From Chloroflexota bacterium (GTDB lineage Bacteria; Chloroflexota; Anaerolineae; Anaerolineales; Villigracilaceae): 45,861 nucleotides of DNA. Positions 16,066 to 24,966 of this stretch are shown here, one piece after another (position 1 is the stretch's first letter; the number at the start of each line of letters is the position of its first letter). Under the pieces are notes generated by a model that had not been told where the DNA came from, did no database searches, and saw nothing but the letters and a program-made list of their open reading frames with translations. The DNA is taken from NCBI GenBank assembly GCA_016234555.1, contig JACRBJ010000061.1, positions 1 to 45,861 on the forward strand, given 5' to 3'. Position numbers and translations under genes: made by a program.

Positions 16066-16905
16066 TCACTCGCGCAGGCGGGCGTCCATCCACAAGGTCA
16101 TTGTCTTGAAGAACTCGTCCTTTTCCGCTTCGTTGTGGACCTCGTGGTAGGCTTCATCCCACAGGACAAGGGTGCATCTATCCTTCAAGGCGGCGGCGAC
16201 TTCCGTACTGCTGGAGGGGAAGGCGACCCTGTCCGCCTTGCCGTGCATTAGAAGCAGGGGCAGTTGGAATTCGCGCGCATGAGCCAACACCCAGGCGGTG
16301 ACACCGGTCATGATCTTCCCAAAGCCGAATGTGATTTTGTCATGCACCAGCGGGTCGTCGATATAAGCCTTTACCACTGCTTCGTCGTGCGAAATGTCCT
16401 TTGGCTCCAGTCCGCTGGCAAGGGAGGTGGTCGGCATTAATGAGCCAAGAACCTTTGCCATGAAAACCTTCAGGCGCTGCTTTTCGAGGGCGGTATGCAA
16501 TCCCGGGCTGGTGGCGATCACCCCTTTGAGATTCGGCTTGCGGGTCAGCCCGTAATACAGGACTTGAATCCCGCCGAGGCTGTGTCCGTACAAAATGATT
16601 GGCAGACCCGGATAACGCAGGCGCGCCTGTTCCAGGGAAATATCGATATCCTTCATGAAATCTTCGATGGAGGAAATGTGCCCGCGCGCGCCGCCCGAAC
16701 GCCCATGCCCGCGCAAATCCGCTCCGAACAGGATAAAACCCTCCCTGCCCAATGCCTCGGCGACGTGCGCGTAACGCGAGGTATGCTCGCCGAGTCCATG
16801 CACCAGGCAGACGACCGCCCTGGGCTGGGGAACGGTTGGTTCCCATGCCTGGGCAAAAATTTCCAGGTCGTCATATGCCTTCCAGGTCATTTCATGATGT
16901 TTCAT
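16066..16905 (-). CDS. Alpha/beta hydrolase, monoacylglycerol lipase-like
   Basis: 279 residues of the Hydrolase_4 (monoglyceride lipase/lysophospholipase) type. The oxyanion region VCLVHGLGEHTSRYAHVAEAL, the signature DLRGHGRSGG and the nucleophile elbow ILYGHSLGGIQ are all present. The acid and histidine of the triad are expected in HGKADRVAFPSS and EAYHEVHNE. No signal peptide is seen, so it is cytoplasmic. It probably releases fatty acids from monoglycerides or lysolipids; exact substrate unproven. GGAGG lies 7 bases before the ATG. The neighbouring GNAT gene runs in the same direction with a 47-base gap. Confidence 0.88.
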   Translation of the reverse strand: MKHHEMTWKAYDDLEIFAQAWEPTVPQPRAVVCLVHGLGEHTSRYAHVAEALGREGFILFGADLRGHGRSGGARGHISSIEDFMKDIDISLEQARLRYPGLPIILYGHSLGGIQVLYYGLTRKPNLKGVIATSPGLHTALEKQRLKVFMAKVLGSLMPTTSLASGLEPKDISHDEAVVKAYIDDPLVHDKITFGFGKIMTGVTAWVLAHAREFQLPLLLMHGKADRVAFPSSSTEVAAALKDRCTLVLWDEAYHEVHNEAEKDEFFKTMTLWMDARLRE

Positions 16906-16952
16906 TCCAACCTCCGATATTCATCCTGGTTTTGCAAAATCCGTTTTTTTCA

Positions 16953-17813
16953 TCAGGGAGCAATTGGGTACACCAACACGGGGAACTGCTCGCCCGTGCG
17001 GACGAAACCCATCTTTCGATAAAGCGACAGGGAGGCATTATTGTCCGCCTGGGTGTTGACGGAAAGCCTGATGGAACCGTCCGCGTTAAACTGCCGGATC
17101 AACTGACTCACCAGCGCCGTGCCCACATCCCTGCCCTGGGCTTCGGGCTTGACCGCAAGCCTGGCAAGGTGCATCCCAACCGGACTCTTCGTACTGATCT
17201 GGTAACCGATCACACCCGACGCATCCTCCACGACGGTGGCGCTTGCGCATTGCGCGCGCGCCCTGCGTAGCGTGTCTTCGGTATTGTGCCAGAATTGCCC
17301 AAACGCAGCCAGGTCGATTTGCGTCACAACCGGCAGGTCGGCATCCTCCATTGGGCGCACGCGGATTTCCGCAGGTGGTTGGGACAGGAGGGCATTCCCA
17401 TGGCGCCATTCGAGCAGAACGATATTCTGTTTTAGTTCAAAACCGCTGGAGAGCAAAATGGATTGAAACCAGTTCTTTGTGATGATCGCCGCGACGTACG
17501 CCTGGTCATGTGCGTGGATCATCTCCTGCCGCGCCGCGTCCCAAAGAGGCTGCCAGGCTTGGGATGGAGGGAGATATTGAAGACATCCGAAAAAGCGGAT
17601 CCATGCCACGTGGGGCGGGTCCTGCGGACAAGCCAGGGTTGCGACGACTTTTCCACCCTCTTCGCACACCCAGTAGTTGGGATCGCCAAGCCATTCCAGC
17701 GGGGAATGCCAGTCCAAATGGCGGTGGCTGTTCGCCTCGTAGTAGATGAGATTGGCAAGCCGGTCGTAATCCTGCCCGACGGCGCGGCGAACCTGAAAAT
17801 CGATGTTGATCAT
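16953..17813 (-). CDS. Tandem GNAT-fold acetyltransferase
   Basis: 286 residues. The C-terminal half (about 140-286) is a clear GNAT domain: RVRPMEDADLPVVTQID, the acetyl-CoA loop ARLAVKPEAQGRDVGTALVSQLI and the closing NNASLSLYRKMGFVRTGE. The N-terminal half resembles a degenerate first GNAT domain without a clear Q/RxxGxG/A loop. The acyl acceptor is unknown; tandem GNATs modify small molecules or protein N-termini. The start overlaps the stop of the upstream TPR gene by four bases (ATGA), which suggests translational coupling. Confidence 0.88.
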   Translation of the reverse strand: MINIDFQVRRAVGQDYDRLANLIYYEANSHRHLDWHSPLEWLGDPNYWVCEEGGKVVATLACPQDPPHVAWIRFFGCLQYLPPSQAWQPLWDAARQEMIHAHDQAYVAAIITKNWFQSILLSSGFELKQNIVLLEWRHGNALLSQPPAEIRVRPMEDADLPVVTQIDLAAFGQFWHNTEDTLRRARAQCASATVVEDASGVIGYQISTKSPVGMHLARLAVKPEAQGRDVGTALVSQLIRQFNADGSIRLSVNTQADNNASLSLYRKMGFVRTGEQFPVLVYPIAP

Positions 17814-18331
17814 TTGATGAAGCGCATGAAGAATTTTAGAATCCGTTCGAGGAGACTGGGGTTTTCCTTCGCATCGAGCGACCCGATCATCTTGAAGGCG
17901 GAGTCCGTCAACTTGCCTGTTTTCAGCTTGATCGCGGCGGACGATTTCATCACCATCGAGCGCAGGTCGCCTTCGCCCGCGTCGGCAAACAATTGGGCGG
18001 CAAGGTCGTATTTCTCGACGGCTTCATCATAGCGTTCGAGGGCTTCGAGCGCGGCAGCCTGGTTCCCCAGCGCCATGCCCTGGCGTTTGGCATCCTTGAT
18101 CGCCGCAAAGACCCCGTCTGTGTCGAGCGCGGCATCGAGCGACTCCTGCGGTTTGTCCGCCTGTAACAAAGCCACGCTCAGGTTGTTACGCATTTCAGCC
18201 ACCATCAAGTCCGCGCGGTCGAGGGCATACGCCTCAGCCGCCTGACGGAACAAGCCGGCGGCTTCGTCAAAGCGTTTATTCCTGAAAGCCTGTTTGCCCT
18301 GTTCGGCAAGTTGGTCTGGTTTAAGTGTCAT
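17810..18331 (-). CDS. Small TPR protein
   Basis: 173 residues from the ATG at 18331; the open frame upstream of it has no ribosome site and an unlikely composition. TPR-like units are visible (QLAEQGKQAFRNKRFDEAAGLFRQAAEAY, MALGNQAAALEALERYDEAVEKYDLAAQLF). The end is basic and hydrophobic (LLERILKFFMRFIK), possibly a membrane-touching helix. The protein probably acts as an adaptor in the cytoplasm. It is coupled by a four-base overlap to the GNAT gene. Function unknown. Confidence 0.8.
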   Translation of the reverse strand: MTLKPDQLAEQGKQAFRNKRFDEAAGLFRQAAEAYALDRADLMVAEMRNNLSVALLQADKPQESLDAALDTDGVFAAIKDAKRQGMALGNQAAALEALERYDEAVEKYDLAAQLFADAGEGDLRSMVMKSSAAIKLKTGKLTDSAFKMIGSLDAKENPSLLERILKFFMRFIK

Positions 18332-18434
18332 GCCTGCTTCCTTTTCAAAATCAATCCCCAAAGGATTTTTTCCACAAGCGCCTGGGAAACCTTTGGGGTT
18401 GTTAAAATCTGCAAAATATTCTGATGGGAACGAG

Positions 18435-19106
18435 TTAGAGGGTAATGTCGAGCAGACCTTCAGCCACGGCGCGCAGTTTTTCACGCGAAAGGCTGCTTAG
18501 TTTCATTGCCAGTTCAAGATACGGACGGTTGACCGGCTGGCAGATAAAATCCTGCATCTCCTCGGGCAGTTCGAGGAACTTCTGCATGGCGCGCTGGCTG
18601 ATCATCCACTGTCCAACGGGACCGTTCTGGTCGAAGAATGTTTCGATGCGGCTTCCCATGACGGCAAGGATTCCTTCGAGTTCCGGCATGGGGATGGCGC
18701 GTTCGCCCAGTTCATATGCCTTCAGGCGCGCCTGTGTGATCCCGGTTTCCGACGAAAGATATCGCAGGGACATGTTCACCTTGTTGCGTTCCTGTCGCAG
18801 GAGCGCGCCAATCATCCGCTGGCGCAGGGCAACCAGACGGGGCGCATCCACCGGCTCCGTCGGTGCGGCATCGGACCTGGTCTCCTTTTCCCAGAACTGG
18901 GTGATGGGGAGTTTAAGGTAGAAGACAAGCGCCTCCAGTTCGGGCAGGGATGGGGAGCGGCGTCCCTCTTCATAGGCACGGAACAGCCCCATCTGCACGC
19001 CGATTGCGTCGGCGCACTCCTTCACGCTGCGGCGCTCCGCCATGCGCGCATCCCGAATTAGCAAGCCAAGTTTCTTCTGACGAATGGTGATCTGGGCGTT
19101 GTTCAT
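18435..19106 (-). CDS. Regulator with two XRE-type helix-turn-helix domains
   Basis: 223 residues. The first HTH (about 10-70) reads LGLLIRDARMAERRSVKECADAIGVQMGLFRAYEEGRRSPSLPELEALV. The second (about 95-155) reads LRQERNKVNMSLRYLSSETGITQARLKAYELGERAIPMPELEGIL. Both keep the helix spacing and the Y/E..GxRxP..PELE signature of XRE/Cro domains. A helical tail of about 65 residues follows. Two DNA-binding domains in one chain suggest binding to two half-sites as a monomer. The targets are not evident; it may act on the downstream TPR-GNAT pair or on the upstream TadA/CpaE unit. Confidence 0.85.
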   Translation of the reverse strand: MNNAQITIRQKKLGLLIRDARMAERRSVKECADAIGVQMGLFRAYEEGRRSPSLPELEALVFYLKLPITQFWEKETRSDAAPTEPVDAPRLVALRQRMIGALLRQERNKVNMSLRYLSSETGITQARLKAYELGERAIPMPELEGILAVMGSRIETFFDQNGPVGQWMISQRAMQKFLELPEEMQDFICQPVNRPYLELAMKLSSLSREKLRAVAEGLLDITL

Positions 19107-19147
19107 GGTTCCTCTAAGTAGTGAATGCCTGAATTATAGCAGAGTGT

Positions 19148-20467
19148 TTAACGCCGCGAGTCCTGTTTGGGAGATGATTTCGGAGCAAAGACTTCCGCGC
19201 TGAGGTTAAAACCAGCGGCAATAAGCCGCGGCGTGAAGTTGGGACGGATGCCTGTGGCATTCACTTCGCCGAGAACTTTTCCATCGGTAGTAACACCCGT
19301 TTGGTTAAATTTGAAAATATCACTCAATACAATAATATCGCCTTCCATGCCCGCCACTTCGGTGACAGCAGTCACTTTACGTTGTCCATCTTTCAGGCGC
19401 GTTTGCTGGACGATCAAATCCACTGCCGAAGAGACCTGCTGGCGTACAACTTTGAGCGGCAAATCCATGCCAGCCATCAGCACCAGAGTCTCGATGCGTG
19501 AAATGGCGTCGCGTGGTGTGTTGGCGTGGACGGTAGTCAGCGAGCCGTCATGTCCTGTATTCATGGCTTGCAGCATGTCCAGCGCCTCGCCACCACGCAC
19601 CTCGCCCACCACGATGCGGTCGGGGCGCATGCGCAGGGAATTCTTTACCAGTTCGCGGATGGTGACCGCGTGAAGACCGTCGGCGTTGGCGACCTTCGTT
19701 TCCATGCGCATCACGTGATCCTGCTGGAGTTGCAGCTCGGCGGCGTCTTCGATGGTGATGATGCGTTCGTTTTCAGGGATATAACCAGACATCACGTTCA
19801 ACAGGGTGGTCTTGCCTGATCCCGTGCCACCGGAGATGATGATGTTGAAACGCGCCTTGACGCAAGCCTGCAAAAAGTCCGCCATTTGTTTGGTGAGCGA
19901 GCCGAATTTGATCAGGTCGTCGACTTTGAGTTTATCCTTTTTAAACTTGCGGATGGTAATGGAGGGACCGTCAATCGCCACCGGGCGCACCACGGCGTTG
20001 ACGCGCGAACCGTCCGGCAGGCGCGCATCGACGGTTGGGGAATCCGCATCCACGCGCCGCCCAAGCGGCAGGATGATGCGGTCGATGATTCGCACGACAT
20101 GGTCATCGTCGTCGAAGGTGACGTTGGTCTTGGTCAACTGTCCTTTTTTTTCGATGAAAACCTTCTTCGGCCCGTTGACCATGATCTCGGAGACGTCCTC
20201 GTCGTCCAGCAGGGATTGGATGGGTCCAAAGCCAAGCAGGTCGTTCAGCACCTGGTCGAAGATCTGTTTGCGCAGGTCTTCGGGCAGGTTCAACTGCGTC
20301 TGCTTGTAGACGTGGATGATATTCTGCCTGACGAAATTGGTGCGCTGGTCGGCTGAGACACCTTCCATTTCCAGGGCGCGCATAAGGTTGTCTGCCAGGT
20401 ACTTTTTCAAACGGACAAGGTCCTGTCCTGTAAGCCTGCCGGGGGATGCTGAATTCAGGGAAGTCAT
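19148..20467 (-). CDS. TadA/CpaF-type secretion ATPase
   Basis: 439 residues of the type II/IV secretion ATPase family. The N-terminal domain has ILNDLLGFGPIQSLLDDEDVSEIMVNGP, typical of CpaF/TadA. The ATPase core has Walker A IISGGTGSGKTTLLN, the Asp-box IITIEDAAELQL, Walker B VVGEVRGGEALDMLQAMNTGHDG, and the His-box HANTPRDAISRIE. It would power assembly of Flp/Tad pili or secretion at the cytoplasmic membrane. The usual TadB, TadC and pilin genes are not adjacent. It overlaps the upstream small gene by four bases. Confidence 0.93.
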   Translation of the reverse strand: MTSLNSASPGRLTGQDLVRLKKYLADNLMRALEMEGVSADQRTNFVRQNIIHVYKQTQLNLPEDLRKQIFDQVLNDLLGFGPIQSLLDDEDVSEIMVNGPKKVFIEKKGQLTKTNVTFDDDDHVVRIIDRIILPLGRRVDADSPTVDARLPDGSRVNAVVRPVAIDGPSITIRKFKKDKLKVDDLIKFGSLTKQMADFLQACVKARFNIIISGGTGSGKTTLLNVMSGYIPENERIITIEDAAELQLQQDHVMRMETKVANADGLHAVTIRELVKNSLRMRPDRIVVGEVRGGEALDMLQAMNTGHDGSLTTVHANTPRDAISRIETLVLMAGMDLPLKVVRQQVSSAVDLIVQQTRLKDGQRKVTAVTEVAGMEGDIIVLSDIFKFNQTGVTTDGKVLGEVNATGIRPNFTPRLIAAGFNLSAEVFAPKSSPKQDSRR

Positions 20468-20763
20468 TCGCTTACATCCTTTTGCTGTTCACCGTCAACC
20501 GGCATGATCCATACCACCTGTGCGCGCTGCACCGCCATGAACGACGCGGAAAACAACACCTTGCCGTCGGCGCCATATACGGCGGCGTCGGTCACGGCAA
20601 GGAACATTTCATCGCGCTCAAGCTCGTTCTTCAGCCGTTCCCCCTCGCGGACATGCACCAGCCCGCGCACCAGATGGCTGACGGTTTGCATCACGACCGG
20701 CACAGGAAGTTTTTTAACAATATCGGTGTAGTACTTGCCTTTTTCATCGTATTCGATTGTCAT
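20464..20763 (-). CDS. Small protein of the TadA/CpaE unit, unknown function
   Basis: 99 residues from the ATG at 20763 (AAGGGA upstream), or 117 from a GTG at 20817 that overlaps the CpaE stop codon. The sequence VHVREGERLKNELERDEMFLAVTDAAVYGADGKVLFSASFMAVQRAQVVWIMP looks like a compact beta-rich domain, perhaps DUF6812-like. I do not recognise a function. The gene is locked between cpaE-like and tadA-like genes with overlaps, so it probably takes part in the same process. Confidence 0.7.
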   Translation of the reverse strand: MTIEYDEKGKYYTDIVKKLPVPVVMQTVSHLVRGLVHVREGERLKNELERDEMFLAVTDAAVYGADGKVLFSASFMAVQRAQVVWIMPVDGEQQKDVSE

Positions 20764-20813
20764 ATCGTTGATCCCTTGCCGCCGACGGTTAAAGCCACCG
20801 GCATCGAATGGTG

Positions 20814-21965
20814 TCACTCCGCCCGCGAGTTGCGAGCCATAACGGACATTTCCTTTGCAGCCTCCTGAAAAATGATGGAGGCGGTATCCTTTGGAAACTT
20901 AAGCGCAAATGGCTGATGCTGGCTGTTTGCCAGCGACACGTTGCCGACGAGATACGGAATGGCGGTCTTGACCGGCAGGTCGAGCGCCTTTTCTATCTCG
21001 GGTTTGCTCAAACCTTCCAGTCCCACCACGCGATTCAAAATGGGGTAAACCGAGTTTGCCTTCAAGCCCTTGTTCTTCATGTATTGCCAGACGGTCTTCG
21101 TCAGGGGTATGGCACTTGTATCGGCGCTGACGACCAGGACGTTCAGGTCCGCCTGCAAAACAAGGGGCAGGGTGATTCGGGAGAGCGAACGCCCGATATC
21201 GATCAACACATAATCATAGGAAGCTTTGAGAACCGATACGATATCGCCGATGCGTCCCGTTTTCAGGAGGACGCCGCTCTCAGGGTCGGGCGAGCCGGCA
21301 AGCAGATTAAAACGCCAGAGATCCAATTTAGGCAGGGAATCGCGGAAGAAATTGGGGGTGGCGTGTTCCGGCGGCATGTCTGCCACGGTGACGATGTTTT
21401 GCGGTCCGTCGTAGCCGACGATGGGGGCGATGGAGCCGATGGGGAGGACGAGATCAACGACAATGATCCGCGCTTCCGGCTGGTTCTGCCCGATGTTCAT
21501 GGCGATGTTCGCACAAATGGACGAAGTGCCCGTCCCCCCTTTGGCGCTCAGGAACATCATCAGCAAACCGCCCTGCCTGACAACCGCGGCTGTCCCACCC
21601 AATAGACGACCGACGGTCTCGATGAGCATTTCCATCGCCTGCCCGGACTTGACGATGTATTCGCTGAACCCGGCGTCGAGGCAGGATTTTGTCCGCATCG
21701 CGCTTTGATCGCCGCTGAGGGCAACAAGCGGCATCTTCGCCGTCCGCGAATCCTGTTTCAACTTGGCGGCGAGTTCCTCCCCGGTGATGTCTCCAATGGT
21801 CGGGTCGATCACTGCCAGGTCGGGGTGGTCGCGCCACGCATAGATCAATCCCTCCTTGCCGGAGCCAGCCTGAATGACGTCATACTTCTGATCGACCAGC
21901 GAACGGACGATAAAGTTGCGGCTGGCAACATCTGCATCGATCACAAGGACTTTCTTCTCAGGCAT
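20814..21965 (-). CDS. CpaE/TadZ-like ATPase with a receiver domain
   Basis: 383 residues. Residues 1-125 form a receiver domain (KKVLVIDADVASRNFIVRSL, DLAVIDPTIGDITGEELA, PLVALSGDQ); the likely phospho-acceptor Asp is in AVIDPT. The rest is a MinD/ParA-like ATPase with a deviant Walker A MMFLSAKGGTGTSSICAN and RIIVVDLVLPIG. This layout is that of CpaE/TadZ, which positions the Tad pilus or secretion machine at a cell pole. It is the first gene of a tightly overlapping three-gene unit with the small protein and TadA. The response regulator upstream is only 35 bases away. Confidence 0.88.
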   Translation of the reverse strand: MPEKKVLVIDADVASRNFIVRSLVDQKYDVIQAGSGKEGLIYAWRDHPDLAVIDPTIGDITGEELAAKLKQDSRTAKMPLVALSGDQSAMRTKSCLDAGFSEYIVKSGQAMEMLIETVGRLLGGTAAVVRQGGLLMMFLSAKGGTGTSSICANIAMNIGQNQPEARIIVVDLVLPIGSIAPIVGYDGPQNIVTVADMPPEHATPNFFRDSLPKLDLWRFNLLAGSPDPESGVLLKTGRIGDIVSVLKASYDYVLIDIGRSLSRITLPLVLQADLNVLVVSADTSAIPLTKTVWQYMKNKGLKANSVYPILNRVVGLEGLSKPEIEKALDLPVKTAIPYLVGNVSLANSQHQPFALKFPKDTASIIFQEAAKEMSVMARNSRAE

Positions 21966-22000
21966 GGCTCATTCCTAACTATGCTGCGTCCGGGGAAAGG

Positions 22001-22699
22001 TTACGCTTCCACTGGCGGCATGAGATACCCGAGTCCGGAGCGTGTGACGATGTGGCGGGGGGAGTGGGCGTCAGCTTCGAGCTTTTGGCGCAGACGGGCA
22101 ATACTTACCCAGAGGATTTCCTTGTCGTTCTTGTATTCCGCGCCCCATACGCTGGTCAACAAATCCTCCGAGGTCAGTATCTTGCCAACATGATGTGTGA
22201 ATTGAAGCAGGAGACGGTATTCGGTGGCGGACAGTGAGACCGGTTCCTCGCCGCGCCAAACCTCGGCGCGCGCAAAATCGATCTTGAGATCGCCGTGAAC
22301 GAAGAAACGCGCCTGGCCCGTAATCTCGGTGGGCGCATGGGAACGGCGCAGGACAGCCCGTACGCGAGCCAGCAGTTCGGTCGCCGAGAAGGGCTTCACC
22401 AGATAATCGTCCGCGCCCAGGTCAAGCCCCCGCACGCGATCCTGTTCCTCGCCGCGCGCTGTCAGGATGACGATTGGCACGTTGGAGAATTCGCGCAGGC
22501 GCTGGCACACGCCGAAACCGTCGAGGCGCGGCATCATCACATCCAGCAGCACCAGGTCTATCGGCTGCGCCGAGAATACATCCAGCGCCTGCACACCATC
22601 CTGGGCGGTGGCAACTTCATATCCTTCCGTGCGCAAGTTGGCTTCCAGAAGACGCAGGTAACGAGGCTCATCATCCACGATCAAAATACGCTTGGACAT
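22001..22699 (-). CDS. OmpR/PhoB-type response regulator
   Basis: 232 residues. The receiver domain has acidic residues in ILIVDDEPRYLRLL, the phospho-acceptor in VLLDVMMPRLDGFG and the conserved Lys in DDYLVKPFSATELLARV. The C-terminal winged helix is of the Trans_reg_C type (LSATEYRLLLQFTHHVGKILTSEDLLTSVWG, ILWVSIARLRQKLE). AAGGAG lies before the ATG. It follows two histidine kinase genes on the same strand with a 26-base gap, so one or both kinases probably phosphorylate it. Target genes unknown; the downstream CpaE/TadA unit is a candidate. Confidence 0.94.
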   Translation of the reverse strand: MSKRILIVDDEPRYLRLLEANLRTEGYEVATAQDGVQALDVFSAQPIDLVLLDVMMPRLDGFGVCQRLREFSNVPIVILTARGEEQDRVRGLDLGADDYLVKPFSATELLARVRAVLRRSHAPTEITGQARFFVHGDLKIDFARAEVWRGEEPVSLSATEYRLLLQFTHHVGKILTSEDLLTSVWGAEYKNDKEILWVSIARLRQKLEADAHSPRHIVTRSGLGYLMPPVEA

Positions 22700-22725
22700 A
22701 ACGTTCTCCTTGTTGCAAAGAATGA

Positions 22726-23919
22726 TTAGTGCATTGGTTCCACAGGCAATTCGATTATAAAGGTCGAGCCTTCACCCACCACAGACTCGACCCAAATATT
22801 ACCATGATGCGCCATAATAATCTGCTTGCAAATGTACAGACCCAGCCCCGTGCCAGTCACCGTACGCTCGCCGGGCACGCGATAAAAACGTTCAAACACA
22901 AAGGGGAGATAATCCTGCGGGATGCCCTCTCCCTGATCCGAAAAGGTAACGCGAATTTTATTCCCCACAGGGCGCATGTAAATGGCAATCGGCGATTTAG
23001 GGGCATATTTAATGGCGTTGCTGAACAGGTTTTCAAAGACCTGTGAAAGGCGCGTGCCGTCCCCGCGAATCGGCGGGAGGGGTTGGAAGTCAAAGGTGAT
23101 CTGCAAATCGGGGTGATGAACATTGATGCGCATCGCCACGTCGCGCACGAGGGCGTCGATGCGAATGGGGGAGAATTTGAACTGCAGGGTCTTGCTTTGC
23201 AGCCGCGCCGATTCGAGCATATCCTCGATCAGCCGTGTCAGGCGGTCGGCTTCCTCGTCGATGATGGTCAGGAACTCCCGCTGGGTGGCGATGTCCCAGA
23301 CCGTATCCTCACGCAGGAGGCTGGTGCTGTATCCCTTGATAAAGCCGAGGGGCGTGCGAAGCTCGTGTGAAATGGTGGAGACGAAATCGTCCTGTAAACG
23401 CATTTGTCTTTGGACGGAATTCAATTCGGAGCGCGCCTGTTGCAAGTCGCGACGCTCGATGAGAGCCGCCGCCCAAAAGGCTTGCAGGGACGCGATTTCC
23501 ATGTGCAGTTCGGAGTATTCGGGTCCCCCAAAACGAATGAACACCAGCGCGCTGTTCAGTTTAGAGCCAACGTACATCGGAATCGCCAGCAGGTGAGCCA
23601 GTCCCAGCCGTCCCGTTTTTCCCGTAACCGGCGTTGGCTCCCTCAAAATCATCTTTCCCTTTAGGATCACCTCGTTGGCAAGACTTTGTCCCCATGCCGC
23701 GTCCGCTTCGGCGGTTTTTCCGCGTCCCACGGCGCGGGCATAAACGACATCCAGCCCTTTTGTACGGGGGTCTTCGAGGTAAATGGCTACATTGTCGAAA
23801 ACGAAAGAGCCGCGCAGGGAGACAAACAACGCATCCAGCGCGGCTCTCCAGTCGGGCTTTTCCTGGAGTTCCAGAAAGACGGCATGCAGGGTGGAAAGGG
23901 TGCTCAGGTCCATGGTCAC
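22726..23919 (-). CDS. Sensor histidine kinase with GAF-like domain
   Basis: 397 residues. The N-terminal 160 residues form a GAF-like sensor (FVFDNVAIYLEDPRTKGLDVVYA, HLLAIPMYVGSKLNSALVFIRFGG) joined by a coiled coil to HisKA and HATPase domains. The H-box is FVSTISHELRTPLGFIKG, the N-box FENLFSNAIKYA, G1 SDQGEGIP and G2 GTGLGLYICKQII, all intact. No membrane segment is seen, so it senses a cytoplasmic signal or ligand. It overlaps the stop of the upstream kinase gene by four bases and precedes the response regulator. Confidence 0.92.
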   Translation of the reverse strand: MTMDLSTLSTLHAVFLELQEKPDWRAALDALFVSLRGSFVFDNVAIYLEDPRTKGLDVVYARAVGRGKTAEADAAWGQSLANEVILKGKMILREPTPVTGKTGRLGLAHLLAIPMYVGSKLNSALVFIRFGGPEYSELHMEIASLQAFWAAALIERRDLQQARSELNSVQRQMRLQDDFVSTISHELRTPLGFIKGYSTSLLREDTVWDIATQREFLTIIDEEADRLTRLIEDMLESARLQSKTLQFKFSPIRIDALVRDVAMRINVHHPDLQITFDFQPLPPIRGDGTRLSQVFENLFSNAIKYAPKSPIAIYMRPVGNKIRVTFSDQGEGIPQDYLPFVFERFYRVPGERTVTGTGLGLYICKQIIMAHHGNIWVESVVGEGSTFIIELPVEPMH

Positions 23920-24938
23920 TCACGCACCGCCAGCAGGGGGAATTTGAAGTTGGAGCCTTTGCCCTCGGTGGAATGCACATCCAGCAGGGAGCCGTGAGCT
24001 TCGATGATCTGGCGCACCAGCGAAAGCCCAAGTCCGGTACCGCCATAATGCCGAGTGGAGGAGCCATCCAGTTGGTGGAACGGCTCGAAGATTTCCTTCA
24101 TACGATTGGGGGGGATGCCGATGCCCGTATCGGCGACGGAAATGAGGATCAGGTTGAGTCCCTCCTCTTTGAGTGAAACCATCACATTGCCGCCGGACGG
24201 GGTGAATTTGATGCCGTTATCGAGCAATTGGTTGATGACCCAGCCGATCTTTTCCGGGTCAGCCTGAACAGGGGGGAGTTTTTCCGGAGCGGAAACCGTT
24301 ACCTGCACCCCGCGTTCCTCCGCTTTGGCTGAAGCGTATTTGACGGCTTGCGACACAACCTGGCGAATATCCACTTTATCCAGTTTCAAGCTCGTTTCGC
24401 CGCGCGAGGCAAGCGAGAACATGATCAGGTCTTCAATGATGCCTTCGAGTTTTCCGGCGGAGCGTTGGGCAACCTCCAAAGCATGGCGTTGTTCGTCAGA
24501 AATACCCCCCAGCGATTCGGTTACAAGCAGTTCGAGATACCCCTTGATATGAGTCAGCGGCGTGCGCAACTCATGCGAGATATTCGCCACGAAGTTCGCC
24601 TTCATCTGGTTCAATTCCGACAGTCTTTGCAGCGCCGCATTAAGCTCGGAGGTGCGTTCCGTGACGCGCTGTTCGAGGTTGCGGTTTGCCGATTGCAGCG
24701 CCGTGCGCAATTGAATGATCTGCTCCGTCACCACTTCATCCAGCACGTCGCGGCTGAGCATCTTCAAATCCATCAACGCCTGTCCGATCAGGCAGTGTTC
24801 GCCCCTGGCAACTTTTTCCTGCTGATAGGCAAGCGCCTGTTGAAGCTGGGCGTCGGTGATAAATCCCTTTTGGACGATGTATTCGCCCATGCGGGGGATC
24901 AACATTTCGGGGGTGAGTTTCGGGAGGTTTTGCGACAT
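23916..24938 (-). CDS. Soluble histidine kinase with MshEN-like N-terminal domain
   Basis: 340 residues from the ATG at 24938 (GGACGG upstream); nine more residues are possible. Residues about 10-75 (RMGEYIVQKGFITDAQLQQALAYQQ, IGQALMDLKMLSRDVLDEVVTEQI) resemble the GspE N-terminal/MshEN domain, known for binding cyclic di-GMP in related ATPases. A coiled coil follows, then HisKA (VANISHELRTPLTHIKG) and HATPase (INQLLDNGIKFT, ADTGIGIPPN, GGTGLGLSLVRQI), all intact. With the overlapping second kinase and the response regulator it forms one signalling unit. The link to a Tad-type ATPase downstream makes c-di-GMP control of a surface machine plausible, but this is inference. Confidence 0.88.
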   Translation of the reverse strand: MSQNLPKLTPEMLIPRMGEYIVQKGFITDAQLQQALAYQQEKVARGEHCLIGQALMDLKMLSRDVLDEVVTEQIIQLRTALQSANRNLEQRVTERTSELNAALQRLSELNQMKANFVANISHELRTPLTHIKGYLELLVTESLGGISDEQRHALEVAQRSAGKLEGIIEDLIMFSLASRGETSLKLDKVDIRQVVSQAVKYASAKAEERGVQVTVSAPEKLPPVQADPEKIGWVINQLLDNGIKFTPSGGNVMVSLKEEGLNLILISVADTGIGIPPNRMKEIFEPFHQLDGSSTRHYGGTGLGLSLVRQIIEAHGSLLDVHSTEGKGSNFKFPLLAVRE

Positions 24939-24966
24939 GTTCCGTCCGTTCTTCATCATCCGCAAT

